This document shows positions 22,621 through 31,127 of a DNA stretch of 64,000 bases, piece by piece. The notes below the pieces were generated by a model. That model had not been told where the DNA came from. It worked only from the letters and a program-made list of their open reading frames with translations, and ran no database searches. Origin of the DNA: Beta vulgaris subsp. vulgaris (taxonomy: Eukaryota > Streptophyta > Magnoliopsida > Caryophyllales > Amaranthaceae); contig NC_079209.1 in NCBI RefSeq assembly GCF_026745355.1, positions 7,790,984-7,854,983 on the forward strand. The letters are read 5' to 3'. Position 1 is the first letter of the stretch; the number at the start of each line of letters is the position of its first letter. Both the position numbers and the translations under genes were made by a program.

Positions 22621-24790
22621 TCAAACTGCATTCTTGCCTTTCTTCTGTTTTTTTGTTGCACCCTTGGAAGTAGATGGACCAGCAACACTCTTTCTTTTCT
22701 TCCCCTGCTGAGCAGTCCCATCAGATGGTTGTGGTTGGGATGTTGATGCAGCAGAGTCCTTTCTTTGCTTCTGTGTTGCCCCTTCGTTGCATATCCTTGA
22801 ATTGTGGCCAACTTCTTTGCACTTGCCACACTTAATAGTTGTTCCTCTTTCCTTTTTTCTTCTCATTTGGGCCTCTCTTCCTCTTTTTAGCAGGCCTACT
22901 TTCAACACTTCTTTTAAATGGGGGAAGGTGAATTATAGGGAGTCAAACTCAAGCCATTGAGATGAATCAGGCATGGGGTGTATGTGGCTTGCATAGGTGT
23001 CTTTGTATGCATCCCCCTTGTAGTAGGCAGATATATAGTCATGTGGATCAAGCCTCTGATCAAAAATAACCCTCAAGCCATGTTTGCAGGGTATACTAGT
23101 GCCCTGCCATTTGCCACAACCACACATCCTAATTTCTAATCTAATAGGGAAGTGCACATGATCATCTAACACCTCAAACTCCCCTCCATTAGCTTCAAAC
23201 AACATGGCAAAACCTGCTTTCATCAGCCCTCACCTCCAACAACTTAGTGGCATAGTCAGTGAGGTCATTAGGTTCCATATCAACAACTCTATCAAATCTA
23301 GCTCCCATCTTTTTCATACACCAACCCCTAATAGCTGTAATTGAACCCATATCAATCATAAGCAAGCATACAAATAATAGGCAAATGTAGAAGGAAAAAT
23401 TGACATGAATAATCCCAACTTTAAACTGTCTTTTCAAAATAATCCCTACTTTGGATTATTCCAAAATAATCCTAACTTTGAGGGAACATTCTCAAAATAA
23501 ACCAAAATATCACTTTTCTTACCTACACTAATCCGTTTTAGGTCTATAAGATATAGAAAATTAATAGTTCGGATTATTTTGAGAAGGTACTCTCTAAAGT
23601 TGGGATTATTCTAAAATAATCCAAAGTTGAGATTATTTTTAGAAGATTGGTGAAAGTTGGGATTATTTATATCAATTTTTCTAATGTAGAATAACAAAAC
23701 AGCACAAAATACTTACCTTCCAACAAAGTAATGATAGGGAGATCTTTGAAAGGCTTTGTGCATGCATTGAAAGACTCAACAAAATTAGTTGTGTTGTAAT
23801 CACATCACATAACAAGGTCAAATACATGCCTAGACCACTACTCTTCTGCTTTGTCTAGATATTCTGTAGCTTTAGGATCAACCTTGGTTATCTTCTCCAT
23901 GGCTTGTTTGTACACATACAACTTATATGCATTAGCAGCAATCCAGAAGGATTTGTGGAAAGCAGGGGCCAGTGAATCCAACATTCTTGCAATTAGAATA
24001 AAGGTGTTGACAGCATATTCTCCTAGTAGCTCCGGGGAACACCTCCAATAGTGCTCCCTATACACCCTACATGGAGGAGAAAAAAAATTAGCAGTTAGTT
24101 AGGAAGTAATTACGATGTAAATATAGAAGTTAAATTATAAAAGTAAAGAAAATTTGCCCTCATCCTTGTTCACACCTTGTGACTGGAAAATCAACTTCAA
24201 GTTTCCGAAAAAATAGGTCCAACTATATTTACTCTCTGTGTCAACTATCCCATAAGCAATTAGAAATTAAATATCTCATTATTTCCATCAATACCCACAA
24301 CAGTCAATAAGATTACCTTGTAGAAGCCACTTAAATGTGTCCCATCAAACCTAGTAATAGGTCTGCAGCCTCTTAGGAACCCCTTGAAATGAGCAGCAAA
24401 GGAGAAGAAACAAGCCTTGAACTTTGGTATGTGCTGTTTGAAGAGTTGGTTATCCAAGTAACTCAAGACATAACTACCAGTGTTAGTCTTCTTAACCATA
24501 TCATCTCAGCATATGCTGGTAACAAACCATAGGATTCAGAAAAAACCTCATACATATCTACTCCTTTGTCAAGCACTTGACCTTGTACAACAGCCTTTCC
24601 TTGACCTTCATCCTATACCTCTCCAAACACATTTTCTGTAATGAGTGCACATATACATCAGGGTTTGCACTAATTACATCACCTAAATGGATGAACATAA
24701 AAAACACACCCATTCATCTTTAACAACTAAATAATGCAAAAAACTGAAAAATAGGAGTTACAAAACCTTACCTTTGTCAATCCACGTCTT
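22621..24790 (-). pseudogene. MULE (MuDR-type) transposase, degraded
   Basis: Read from right to left. The N-terminal part near 24490-24700 is broken by frameshifts. The start of the MULE transposase domain follows (GCRPITRFDGTHLSGFYKVI, then VGIDGNNEIFNF, 24260-24420). Next come the HYWRCSPELL region and a long helical part (23838-24065), and the FVESFNACTKPFKDLPIITL motif. An intron of about 400 bp follows (donor GTAAGT near 23714, acceptor near 23327). After it come RGWCMKKMGARFDRV, the SWIM zinc finger (CGCGKWQGTSIPCKH, 23090-23130) and a C-terminal zinc knuckle (CGKCKEVGHNSRIC, 22790-22835) with a Lys-rich tail. Two in-frame stops (TAG and TGA, 23791-23847) and at least two frameshifts show it is dead. 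The enzyme would bind TIRs and cut DNA. Confidence 0.85.
23393..23682. mobile_element. Mutator-type MITE nested in the MULE
   Basis: A perfect 9-bp target duplication AATGTAGAA (23384-23392 and 23683-23691) encloses a 290-bp element. Terminal inverted repeats of about 95 bp begin GGAAAAATTGACATGAATAA on the left and AGAAAAATTGATATAAATAA on the right (minus strand). Each arm repeats an AATCCCAACTTT motif. It sits in the transposase intron, so it may not have been what inactivated the gene. Confidence 0.92.
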
Positions 24791-24884
24791 TGACCTTAAA
24801 TATCTTTCATTGTGTATTAGTAAAAATAATAATGATTAAATATGAATGAAAATAGATGAAACAAACAAGACTCCGTATGACTAT

Positions 24885-24939
<55 letters not shown>

Positions 24940-24967
24940 TATATATATATATAATATAATATATATA

Positions 24968-25026
<59 letters not shown>
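24885..25026. repeat. (AT)n microsatellite
   Basis: About 140 bp of almost pure TA dinucleotides between the MULE and the next TIR element. Confidence 0.95.
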
Positions 25027-26653
25027 GAAAGAGTGGATCTTGTGAAAACCACTCTTAGGCTGAAAACTGAAAACATCCAATCTTGACTGTCCGATTTCGC
25101 TTGGTTTTATTAACCGTCAGATCTTTCATTCTCCTTAGCTGGGTCATTGGCGATTTGTACCTCTCACCCTCATTTCTACCTCTATTCAAATCTTACCTCT
25201 CCATGCAAATCCTTTCTCTCTCTTACCCCATCCAATCTCACCGGCGATTTTCTCTCTCCATCCAATCTCACCGGCAATTTTCTCTCTCCTCATCTCAACT
25301 TCCATATCTGACCTCTCCATTCAAATCCTTTCTCACAAATATAACTCAATGGCGTCAACAATGGTGTCGGATCAGGAGCTTCTAATGAAATTCTCTCTCA
25401 TCTCCTCTCGCTTCAGTTTGACGAGCTTGAGCTTCCATATTCGCAACTAATTTGCTGCTTTTAATTTCTCTCCTCAATTTGAAGCTTAATTTCTCTCTCC
25501 TATCTTGGAATGCTGCCAAAGACAAAGGAGGCAATGTCAAATGTTTTTCGAATGTTTACTTCAATTCACAAATTCTTGTTTTTCGAACCCGATTTACTTC
25601 AATTCATAAATTTTATGTCAAATGTTTACTGTATTTGTATGTGCATATTTTCGACATTGATGTTTTTGTTGATTTTTTTTACGAGGGCTTCATTTCCTAC
25701 TTTTTGCTTGATTTCAACTTTAATGGCCACAAATTAGGTTTGATTTTACTAATCTACAAAATTAGGGTTTCCATGTATAATAATTAGGTTTGATTTTACT
25801 AACTCCGTACTCTTCTCAAACGAAGAATTATCTCTGTTTTGATTAAATTTCTCTGGTTTGAGAGTTATGTGTTTTGACGAGTAATTGCTAATTTTATGAT
25901 AATATTGAGCTCATTTTGATCATCATTATCAAAACTTCAACTGAATTTTTGAATCTAGTAATTTTCGATCGAAATTGCGAAGAGATCTTCATTTTTCGTT
26001 CAAATTCTATCTGTTTTGTTTGCGATTTTCAAAGATCTGTCACATTTTTTATAATTAATGTATTTATTTGAATTATTGGCAGCAGATTTTGACTGTACAG
26101 GACAAAAATGAAGAGATATGTTTATATCAATGATGATGAATCCATGCGTGAACTGCTTAATTTCCTTCGAAGAATTTATGGGAACAGTTCAGGCGATGCC
26201 AAACTAGTTGATTGTATTTAGTTGATTTGCTTTTTCTTTATCAAGCATTTGTTGTTGCGAAATTCGTTGAATGTTATTGCAAGTGTTGATAAATCGAGTT
26301 ATTGTTGTTTTGATTTTTTTTATAGTTACCTTAGAAGTGGAAGAAGTTACTCTTATAGCATATAAAGTTACCCTAAAAGTGCTAAAAGTTACCCTTGAAA
26401 TATATATAAAATTACCCTACAATTGCTGAAAGTTACCCTAAAAATGGTAAAAGTTACCCTAAAAATGATAATAGTTACTCTTATAATAAATACAGTTATC
26501 CTTGAAATATATAGAACTACCCTTAATATAATAAAGTTACTCCAAAACTGGAAAAAGTTGCCCTAAAAGTGTTAAAAGTTACCTTAAAGGGGTTAAAAGT
26601 TACCCTTGTTTTCAGTTTTCAGATTAAGAGTTGTTTTCAGCGGATCCTACCCC
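25027..26653. mobile_element. TIR DNA transposon, non-autonomous, 1.6 kb
   Basis: The left end (25027-25074) and right end (26608-26653) are imperfect inverted repeats sharing GAAAAC-ACTCTTA-CTGAAAACTGAAAAC. Both ends lie in TA microsatellite, so the target duplication cannot be read. Inside, about 25085-25440 is pyrimidine-rich like a plant 5' leader, with an ATGGCGTC start-like site near 25349. 25450-26100 looks like intron and short exon pieces of an unidentified gene, and 26325-26610 is a tandem array. No transposase was recognised. It may be a gene-fragment-carrying element. Confidence 0.65.
26325..26610 (+). repeat. tandem array, AAAGTTACCCT type
   Basis: About fifteen imperfect units of about 20 bases (AAAGTTACCCTAAAAATGGT-like) run up to the right TIR. 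They resemble the AAAGTAACCCC array at 12617-12960. Confidence 0.8.
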
Positions 26654-26673
26654 TATATATATACTTAAAAATT

Positions 26674-26676
26674 TCC

Positions 26677-26714
<38 letters not shown>
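26674..26714. repeat. (AT)n microsatellite
   Basis: TA dinucleotides preceded by ACTTAAAAATTTCCATT, which occurs in reverse complement beside the microsatellite at 17342-17420. Confidence 0.85.
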
Positions 26715-26717
<3 letters not shown>

Positions 26718-26898
26718 CATATGTTGAAAATAATTTAGAATATTCTCTTCAATTGTGAATAGTGTCAAAATTCTAAATCGGAATAACAAAAGAGAGCGGA
26801 AAGAGTATTAATAATAAGTTATTAAATAATAATAAAAAATTATCTGATAAATAAATTAAGATCGAAATTAAAATAATTGAAACTGAATTGAACTAATT

Positions 26899-27491
26899 GT
26901 TGTACATTCAAGTTCCCACATGCCTGGTTCTCTGTCTAGTTTTCTAGAGAGAGTTTGTTCCCTCTAGGTTTTTCCTTGGTAGGGTTTCTTCCTAGCCTCC
27001 GCGGTTAGGGTTTTCACTTTTTTAAAACTTTCTCCTTCTTTCTTCCTCTTCTTCTTCCTTCATCCTTTTCTTAGGGGCTACCACTGGTGTCTTAACTAGT
27101 GGTAAGCCCCAAAAAATCCTATTTATTTGCTTTCAATAAAAGTTCCCATCTTTTAGATGGTGATTTTTTCTAGTATGTTGATTGTGTTGGTTTTTGAAGA
27201 ATTAGGGTTTCACAACTTCTGTAAAATTATGGAAGACTATTGGAGTACGTTCATCCCAAAATTTCCGCATCTGCATATCGTATGCGGAACCAGAGTGAAC
27301 TCACAGATTGCATTGCTTCAGATGAAGATTTTTATTAAGGCAAAATTAAGTCAAATCTGCGATGTTTACATTTCTAGGGTGATATGTATTTCTATTAGAA
27401 TTTTATGTTTTTCAGAAATGGCTTTTAAATGCCGTTTGGCGAAATATTAATGAAATCCTTTTTCTTTCCGTCAAAAAAAAAAAAAAAAAAA
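26899..27491 (+). mobile_element. LINE-type retroposon with poly(A) tail
   Basis: It ends in a run of about 20 A (27472-27491) and is flanked by TGAACTAATT at 26889-26898 and 27493-27502. The local sequence is repetitive in this motif, so chance is possible. The front part (CCTCCGCGGTTAGGGTTTTC) resembles the 5' leader of plant L1 elements. An imperfect hairpin, GGGGCTACCACTGGT with ACTAGTGGTAAGCCCC, lies at 27074-27111. A 97-residue frame (27157-27450) has no recognisable domain. It may be a LINE with an internal deletion. It sits about 0.25 kb upstream of the receptor kinase gene. Confidence 0.6.
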
Positions 27492-27643
27492 CTGAACTAA
27501 TTTTTAACTAAACTGAAAATAAGATTAAAAAAAAAAAGAGAATCGCTCCCAATTTTCCCAATAAGGCAATAATTATTGCCTATATTGCACCCATGCCAAA
27601 CAAGCTAATAAAAGTGATACACGCAGTAATAAATGTCATTCCC

Positions 27644-27706
27644 TTGACATTGAAGTCAATTGTCAACTCTTACCCTTACACACAAACTACAATGGCGCCT
27701 ATAAAT
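27644..27706 (+). promoter_or_regulatory. W-box cluster and TATA box of receptor kinase 1
   Basis: TTGAC at 27644-27648, AGTCAA at 27654-27659 (a W box TTGACT on the minus strand) and TGTCAA at 27661-27666 lie within 23 bases, followed by CTATAAATCA (TATA box) at 27698-27707. WRKY factors bind TTGAC cores, so defence-related control is plausible. The TATA box 49 bases before the ATG at 27755 supports that start over the upstream ATGs at 27593 and 27692. Confidence 0.5.
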
Positions 27707-27754
27707 CACTTCTCATCTTTTCTTATTCCTCATCTTCCTCACAATTCCATAAAA

Positions 27755-30139
27755 ATGTCACTCTGTATCCTCATCTTCTTAATAATACCTCTGCTACCAT
27801 TTTCATTTTCCTCAGCTCAATCTCTCTCCTCATTCTCCATCTCAAGATCACCATGGCACCCATCTCAAAACCGCACCATTCTCTCTCCTAACTCCACCTT
27901 CACCGCAGGATTTCAACGTTCACCCACTTTTCCAAATCTCTTCATTTTCGCAGTTTGGTACTCCAACATCTCTCATGATCACACCATTATTTGGTCTGCT
28001 AATTGGGACTCCCCTGTCCACCAATCAGCTTCTTTGATCATCACATCCAACGGTGATCTTCAACTCATCAACGGCTCATCTGGCCCCAATCTATGGAACA
28101 CCACAACTTCCGTGAGGTCCAATTCTAGTAGACTATTTCTCAGAGATGATGGAAATTTACTGTTTGGTACTTCTTGGGAAAGTTTTGAATACCCAACTGA
28201 TACTTTTCTTCCTAATCAAACCTTTAGAAACACCACCGTTTTAACATCTAGAAATGGGAAGTTTAAGTTTACCGGGTCAAGTAATCTGGTTTACGGGTCG
28301 GATATTTATTGGAGTTCGGGTTCTACATTAGTGAGTTTTGGCGTTGATGGGCGGGTCGTAAAGAGTAGTGGTGACCCGATTTATTCAGCCGATTTTGGGG
28401 AGAATAATAAAACCCGGAGACTCACCTTGGGGGATGATGGGAACCTTCGGATCTTTAGTTTTGATCCGAAAAGAGGGAAATGGGTTGTTGTTTGGGTGGC
28501 TTTGCTAGAGATTTGTGAAGTACATGGTTTGTGCGGGCCGGGTTATATTTGTTATAGTGACGGGTCGACTTTATCGGATTATGAATGTGTATGTCCGCCC
28601 GGTTTTAAGAGAAGCCCAAATTCGGACTCGTGTGAGAGCAAGATTCCTAACAATGATCTAGCAAGAAGCAAGTTTCTACGTCTTGATTTTGTTAATTACT
28701 CGGGTGGGTCGAACCAAACAAATGTAATAACGTATAGTTTTGCTAATTGTAGCTCCAAGTGTTTGGCTCACGACCAATGCCTTGGGTTCGGGTTTAAGTA
28801 TGATGGGTCGGGCTATTGTGTGCTCCAACTCGAGAAGCTCATAAACGGATATTGGTCCCCTAATACGGAAATGGCCTTTTATCTTAGAGTAGATCAATCT
28901 GAACCCGACCCGAGTAATTTCACAGGCATGTCAGAGGTGCTCAACACCACATGTCCGGTATTAGTTGGTTTACCCGATACATCTGACGAATCTAACAAGA
29001 CCACTTGGAATATAGTGATTGTAAGTGTTCTTTTCACCGTTGAGATTGCTAGTGGAGTGCTCTTATTTTGGGCCTTTTTGAAGAGGTATGTAAAGTATAG
29101 AGATATGGCTCAAACACTTGGGCTTGGGTTATTTCCCACAGCTGGCCCCAAAAGGTTTACTTATGCTGAAATTAAATCAGCAACAAAAGATTTCTCAGAA
29201 GAAAATATGATAGGAAGGGGTAGTTTTAGTGATGTATACATGGGAAAGTTGCACGATGGTCGTCCGGTTGCGGTTAAGTGCTTAAAAAGTGTGACGGGCG
29301 GTGATTCGGAGTTTTGGGCGGAGGTTACTATCATAGCACGTATGCACCACCTCAATTTAGTTCGTTTATGGGGCTTTTGTAACGAGAAGAGTCGACGAAT
29401 TTTGGTTTATGAGCACGTTTCAAATGGGTCACTTGACAAGTATCTTTTTAGACCAAGTCATATTGGATTAGAAGGTCAAAACAATGAACATGAGACAGAC
29501 ATGATGTTAAGCCAAGAGCAAAAGCCCATACTTGATTGGAGTATTAGGTATAGGATTGCCCTTGGGGTGGCAAGGGCTATTGCATATCTACATGAAGAGT
29601 GTTTAGAGTGGGTATTACATTGTGACATCAAACCTGAAAACATACTCTTAGGGGATGATTTTTGTCCTAAAGTTGCTGATTTCGGGTTGTCAAAGCTTAG
29701 GAAGAAGGAGCAACTCGTGACCATGTCAAGGATCCGCGGAACGCGAGGCTATTTGGCGCCCGAATGGACGAAGAATGATCCAGTTACTTCGAAGGTTGAT
29801 GTGTTTAGTTTTGGAATGGTGTTGTTAGAAATTGTGACGGGGGTAAGAAATATGATTCAAGGACCTTCTTGTATTCCAAGTGAAGAATGGTATTTTCCTA
29901 AGTGGGCATTTGAATTGGCAATTGAAGAAAGGAGGATGGAGGAAATATTGGACCATCAAATTAAACATTCTTATGATGATAAGGTGCATTTTAACATAAT
30001 CGATCGAATGGTGAAAACAGCTATGTGGTGTGTTCAAGAGAGACCAGAGATGCGTCCATCTATGGGAAAGGTGGCTAAAATGCTTGAAGGAACAGTGGAA
30101 ATTATGGAACCACCAAAGCCAACAATGTTCTACTTGTGA
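27755..30139 (+). CDS. G-type lectin S-receptor-like Ser/Thr kinase, paralogue 1
   Basis: A single-exon gene of 794 residues, normal for this family. A signal peptide (about 1-21) leads into a B-type lectin domain (about 25-145, with the family motif IIWSANWDSPV), a linker and S-locus/EGF-like region with conserved cysteines (CEVHGLCGPGYIC, about 250-295), and a PAN-type region (about 305-395). The membrane segment is about 420-444. The cytosolic kinase has its glycine loop at 487-493 (GRGSFSD; the third glycine is serine), Lys508, HCD622-624 and DFG642-644, with APE at 668-670. Cys before the catalytic Asp makes it a non-RD kinase, a class often found in immune receptors. Upstream ATGs at 27692 and 27593 would extend the signal peptide; 27755 fits the TATA box and the paralogue. 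The ligand is unknown. No breaks are seen. Confidence 0.93.
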   Translation: MSLCILIFLIIPLLPFSFSSAQSLSSFSISRSPWHPSQNRTILSPNSTFTAGFQRSPTFPNLFIFAVWYSNISHDHTIIWSANWDSPVHQSASLIITSNGDLQLINGSSGPNLWNTTTSVRSNSSRLFLRDDGNLLFGTSWESFEYPTDTFLPNQTFRNTTVLTSRNGKFKFTGSSNLVYGSDIYWSSGSTLVSFGVDGRVVKSSGDPIYSADFGENNKTRRLTLGDDGNLRIFSFDPKRGKWVVVWVALLEICEVHGLCGPGYICYSDGSTLSDYECVCPPGFKRSPNSDSCESKIPNNDLARSKFLRLDFVNYSGGSNQTNVITYSFANCSSKCLAHDQCLGFGFKYDGSGYCVLQLEKLINGYWSPNTEMAFYLRVDQSEPDPSNFTGMSEVLNTTCPVLVGLPDTSDESNKTTWNIVIVSVLFTVEIASGVLLFWAFLKRYVKYRDMAQTLGLGLFPTAGPKRFTYAEIKSATKDFSEENMIGRGSFSDVYMGKLHDGRPVAVKCLKSVTGGDSEFWAEVTIIARMHHLNLVRLWGFCNEKSRRILVYEHVSNGSLDKYLFRPSHIGLEGQNNEHETDMMLSQEQKPILDWSIRYRIALGVARAIAYLHEECLEWVLHCDIKPENILLGDDFCPKVADFGLSKLRKKEQLVTMSRIRGTRGYLAPEWTKNDPVTSKVDVFSFGMVLLEIVTGVRNMIQGPSCIPSEEWYFPKWAFELAIEERRMEEILDHQIKHSYDDKVHFNIIDRMVKTAMWCVQERPEMRPSMGKVAKMLEGTVEIMEPPKPTMFYL

Positions 30140-31119
30140 GAGGATCAATATTTACTAACCTGTTTAATAAATAATAAATACAATAAATTGTGCTTGTGGT
30201 AGGGTTTTTTTTTTGTTAGTGTTGTAAGTTTAATAGGTTAGCTTATTTTTTCAATGTATGGATCACATGATAGGTTATTTTTTCTTCTTATACATTATTG
30301 AAAAAGTTGTCAACAACTATCCTATAAATTTGGTGGTTGTTATTTTTGTTAAAAATAACTTTATTTTGAAAAATGTGGCAAATAATCATTTCATAAAATT
30401 TTTTGTTGCAAAGATCTATCTTATGCGAAAAAGTGGATATGGGCTCGCCATCTTTCACATTGACCGATATGTAACTTTTAGTGTCGATTAGTGTTGGTCA
30501 AACACGTATATATTATATGCCTTTTGAATCTGAAAATTAAATATTGAAAACTAACAATGATATAAGCTTTGAGTTTGCGATTTTAGATTAATGACTTGCG
30601 AACTTAATTAGCAATTTTATTATTTAATTTATGTGAAAGGTTGTTGAAGAAGATGTCTAATATAAATTTTTTTACTAGTCTTTTTTTTATAAAAAAAAAA
30701 TTGAAGGTAAGATGAAGTTCCTTGCAAGTAGGGGAGAAATTGAGGATCCCTCATTGCATGGGGTGAGAATCAATCCCAAAAATTTCTGGGATTGGAGGTA
30801 ATGCCAAATCACTAGGCTAATACTTACTACTCAGTCTAGTTTTTAATGGAAAAGATACATAAAGTATATTGGTCTCCAAATTTATGAAAATAACCAAGAG
30901 CTATAACTTTTTTTTATAAAAACAAGAAAAATGATATAAAATTTAATTACAAAGCTTCACTAGAAAATTAGCCAGAAGAATAATCAAAAGCGGCCAGAAT
31001 ATGGCGAGCACCACAGGCGACAGTGAAAGGAACTGAGCTCAATGGGTAAAATGTAAATCACTAAATCCATTCTGATAGGAGAATGGAGATAGAGGGTCCA
31101 TGTGCAAGGCCATCTTAAA
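30140..31119. other. 3' flank of receptor kinase 1, unassigned
   Basis: AT-rich. About 30690-30830 read on the minus strand has AGCCTAGTGATTTGGCATTA and GGGATTGATTC, similar to SINE A and B boxes, ending in an A run; no target duplication is clear. No gene was recognised. Confidence 0.4.
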
Positions 31120-31127
31120 GGATGGAG

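Larger units (their letters stand above)
21691..24810. mobile_element. Mutator-like element (MULE) with GRF gene, right end not found
   Basis: It begins with a MULE-type end (GGGTTTTTTCACAAGGTACC) and holds a plus-strand GRF zinc-finger gene (22025-22375) and a minus-strand MULE transposase relic (22621-24790), the two arranged tail to tail. The matching right terminal repeat is not visible before the AT microsatellite at 24885, so the right end is lost or overwritten. The transposase carries frameshifts and stops, so the copy cannot move by itself. Confidence 0.75.

Noticed and set aside
24807..25076. Ile/Tyr-rich frame on the minus strand
   Set aside because: Translation of an AT dinucleotide repeat.
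27593..27754. N-terminal extension of receptor kinase 1 from the first ATG (27593) or from 27692
   Set aside because: The TATA box at about 27699 lies downstream of both ATGs, and the paralogue starts directly at its signal peptide. 27755 fits both, although an alternative start cannot be excluded.
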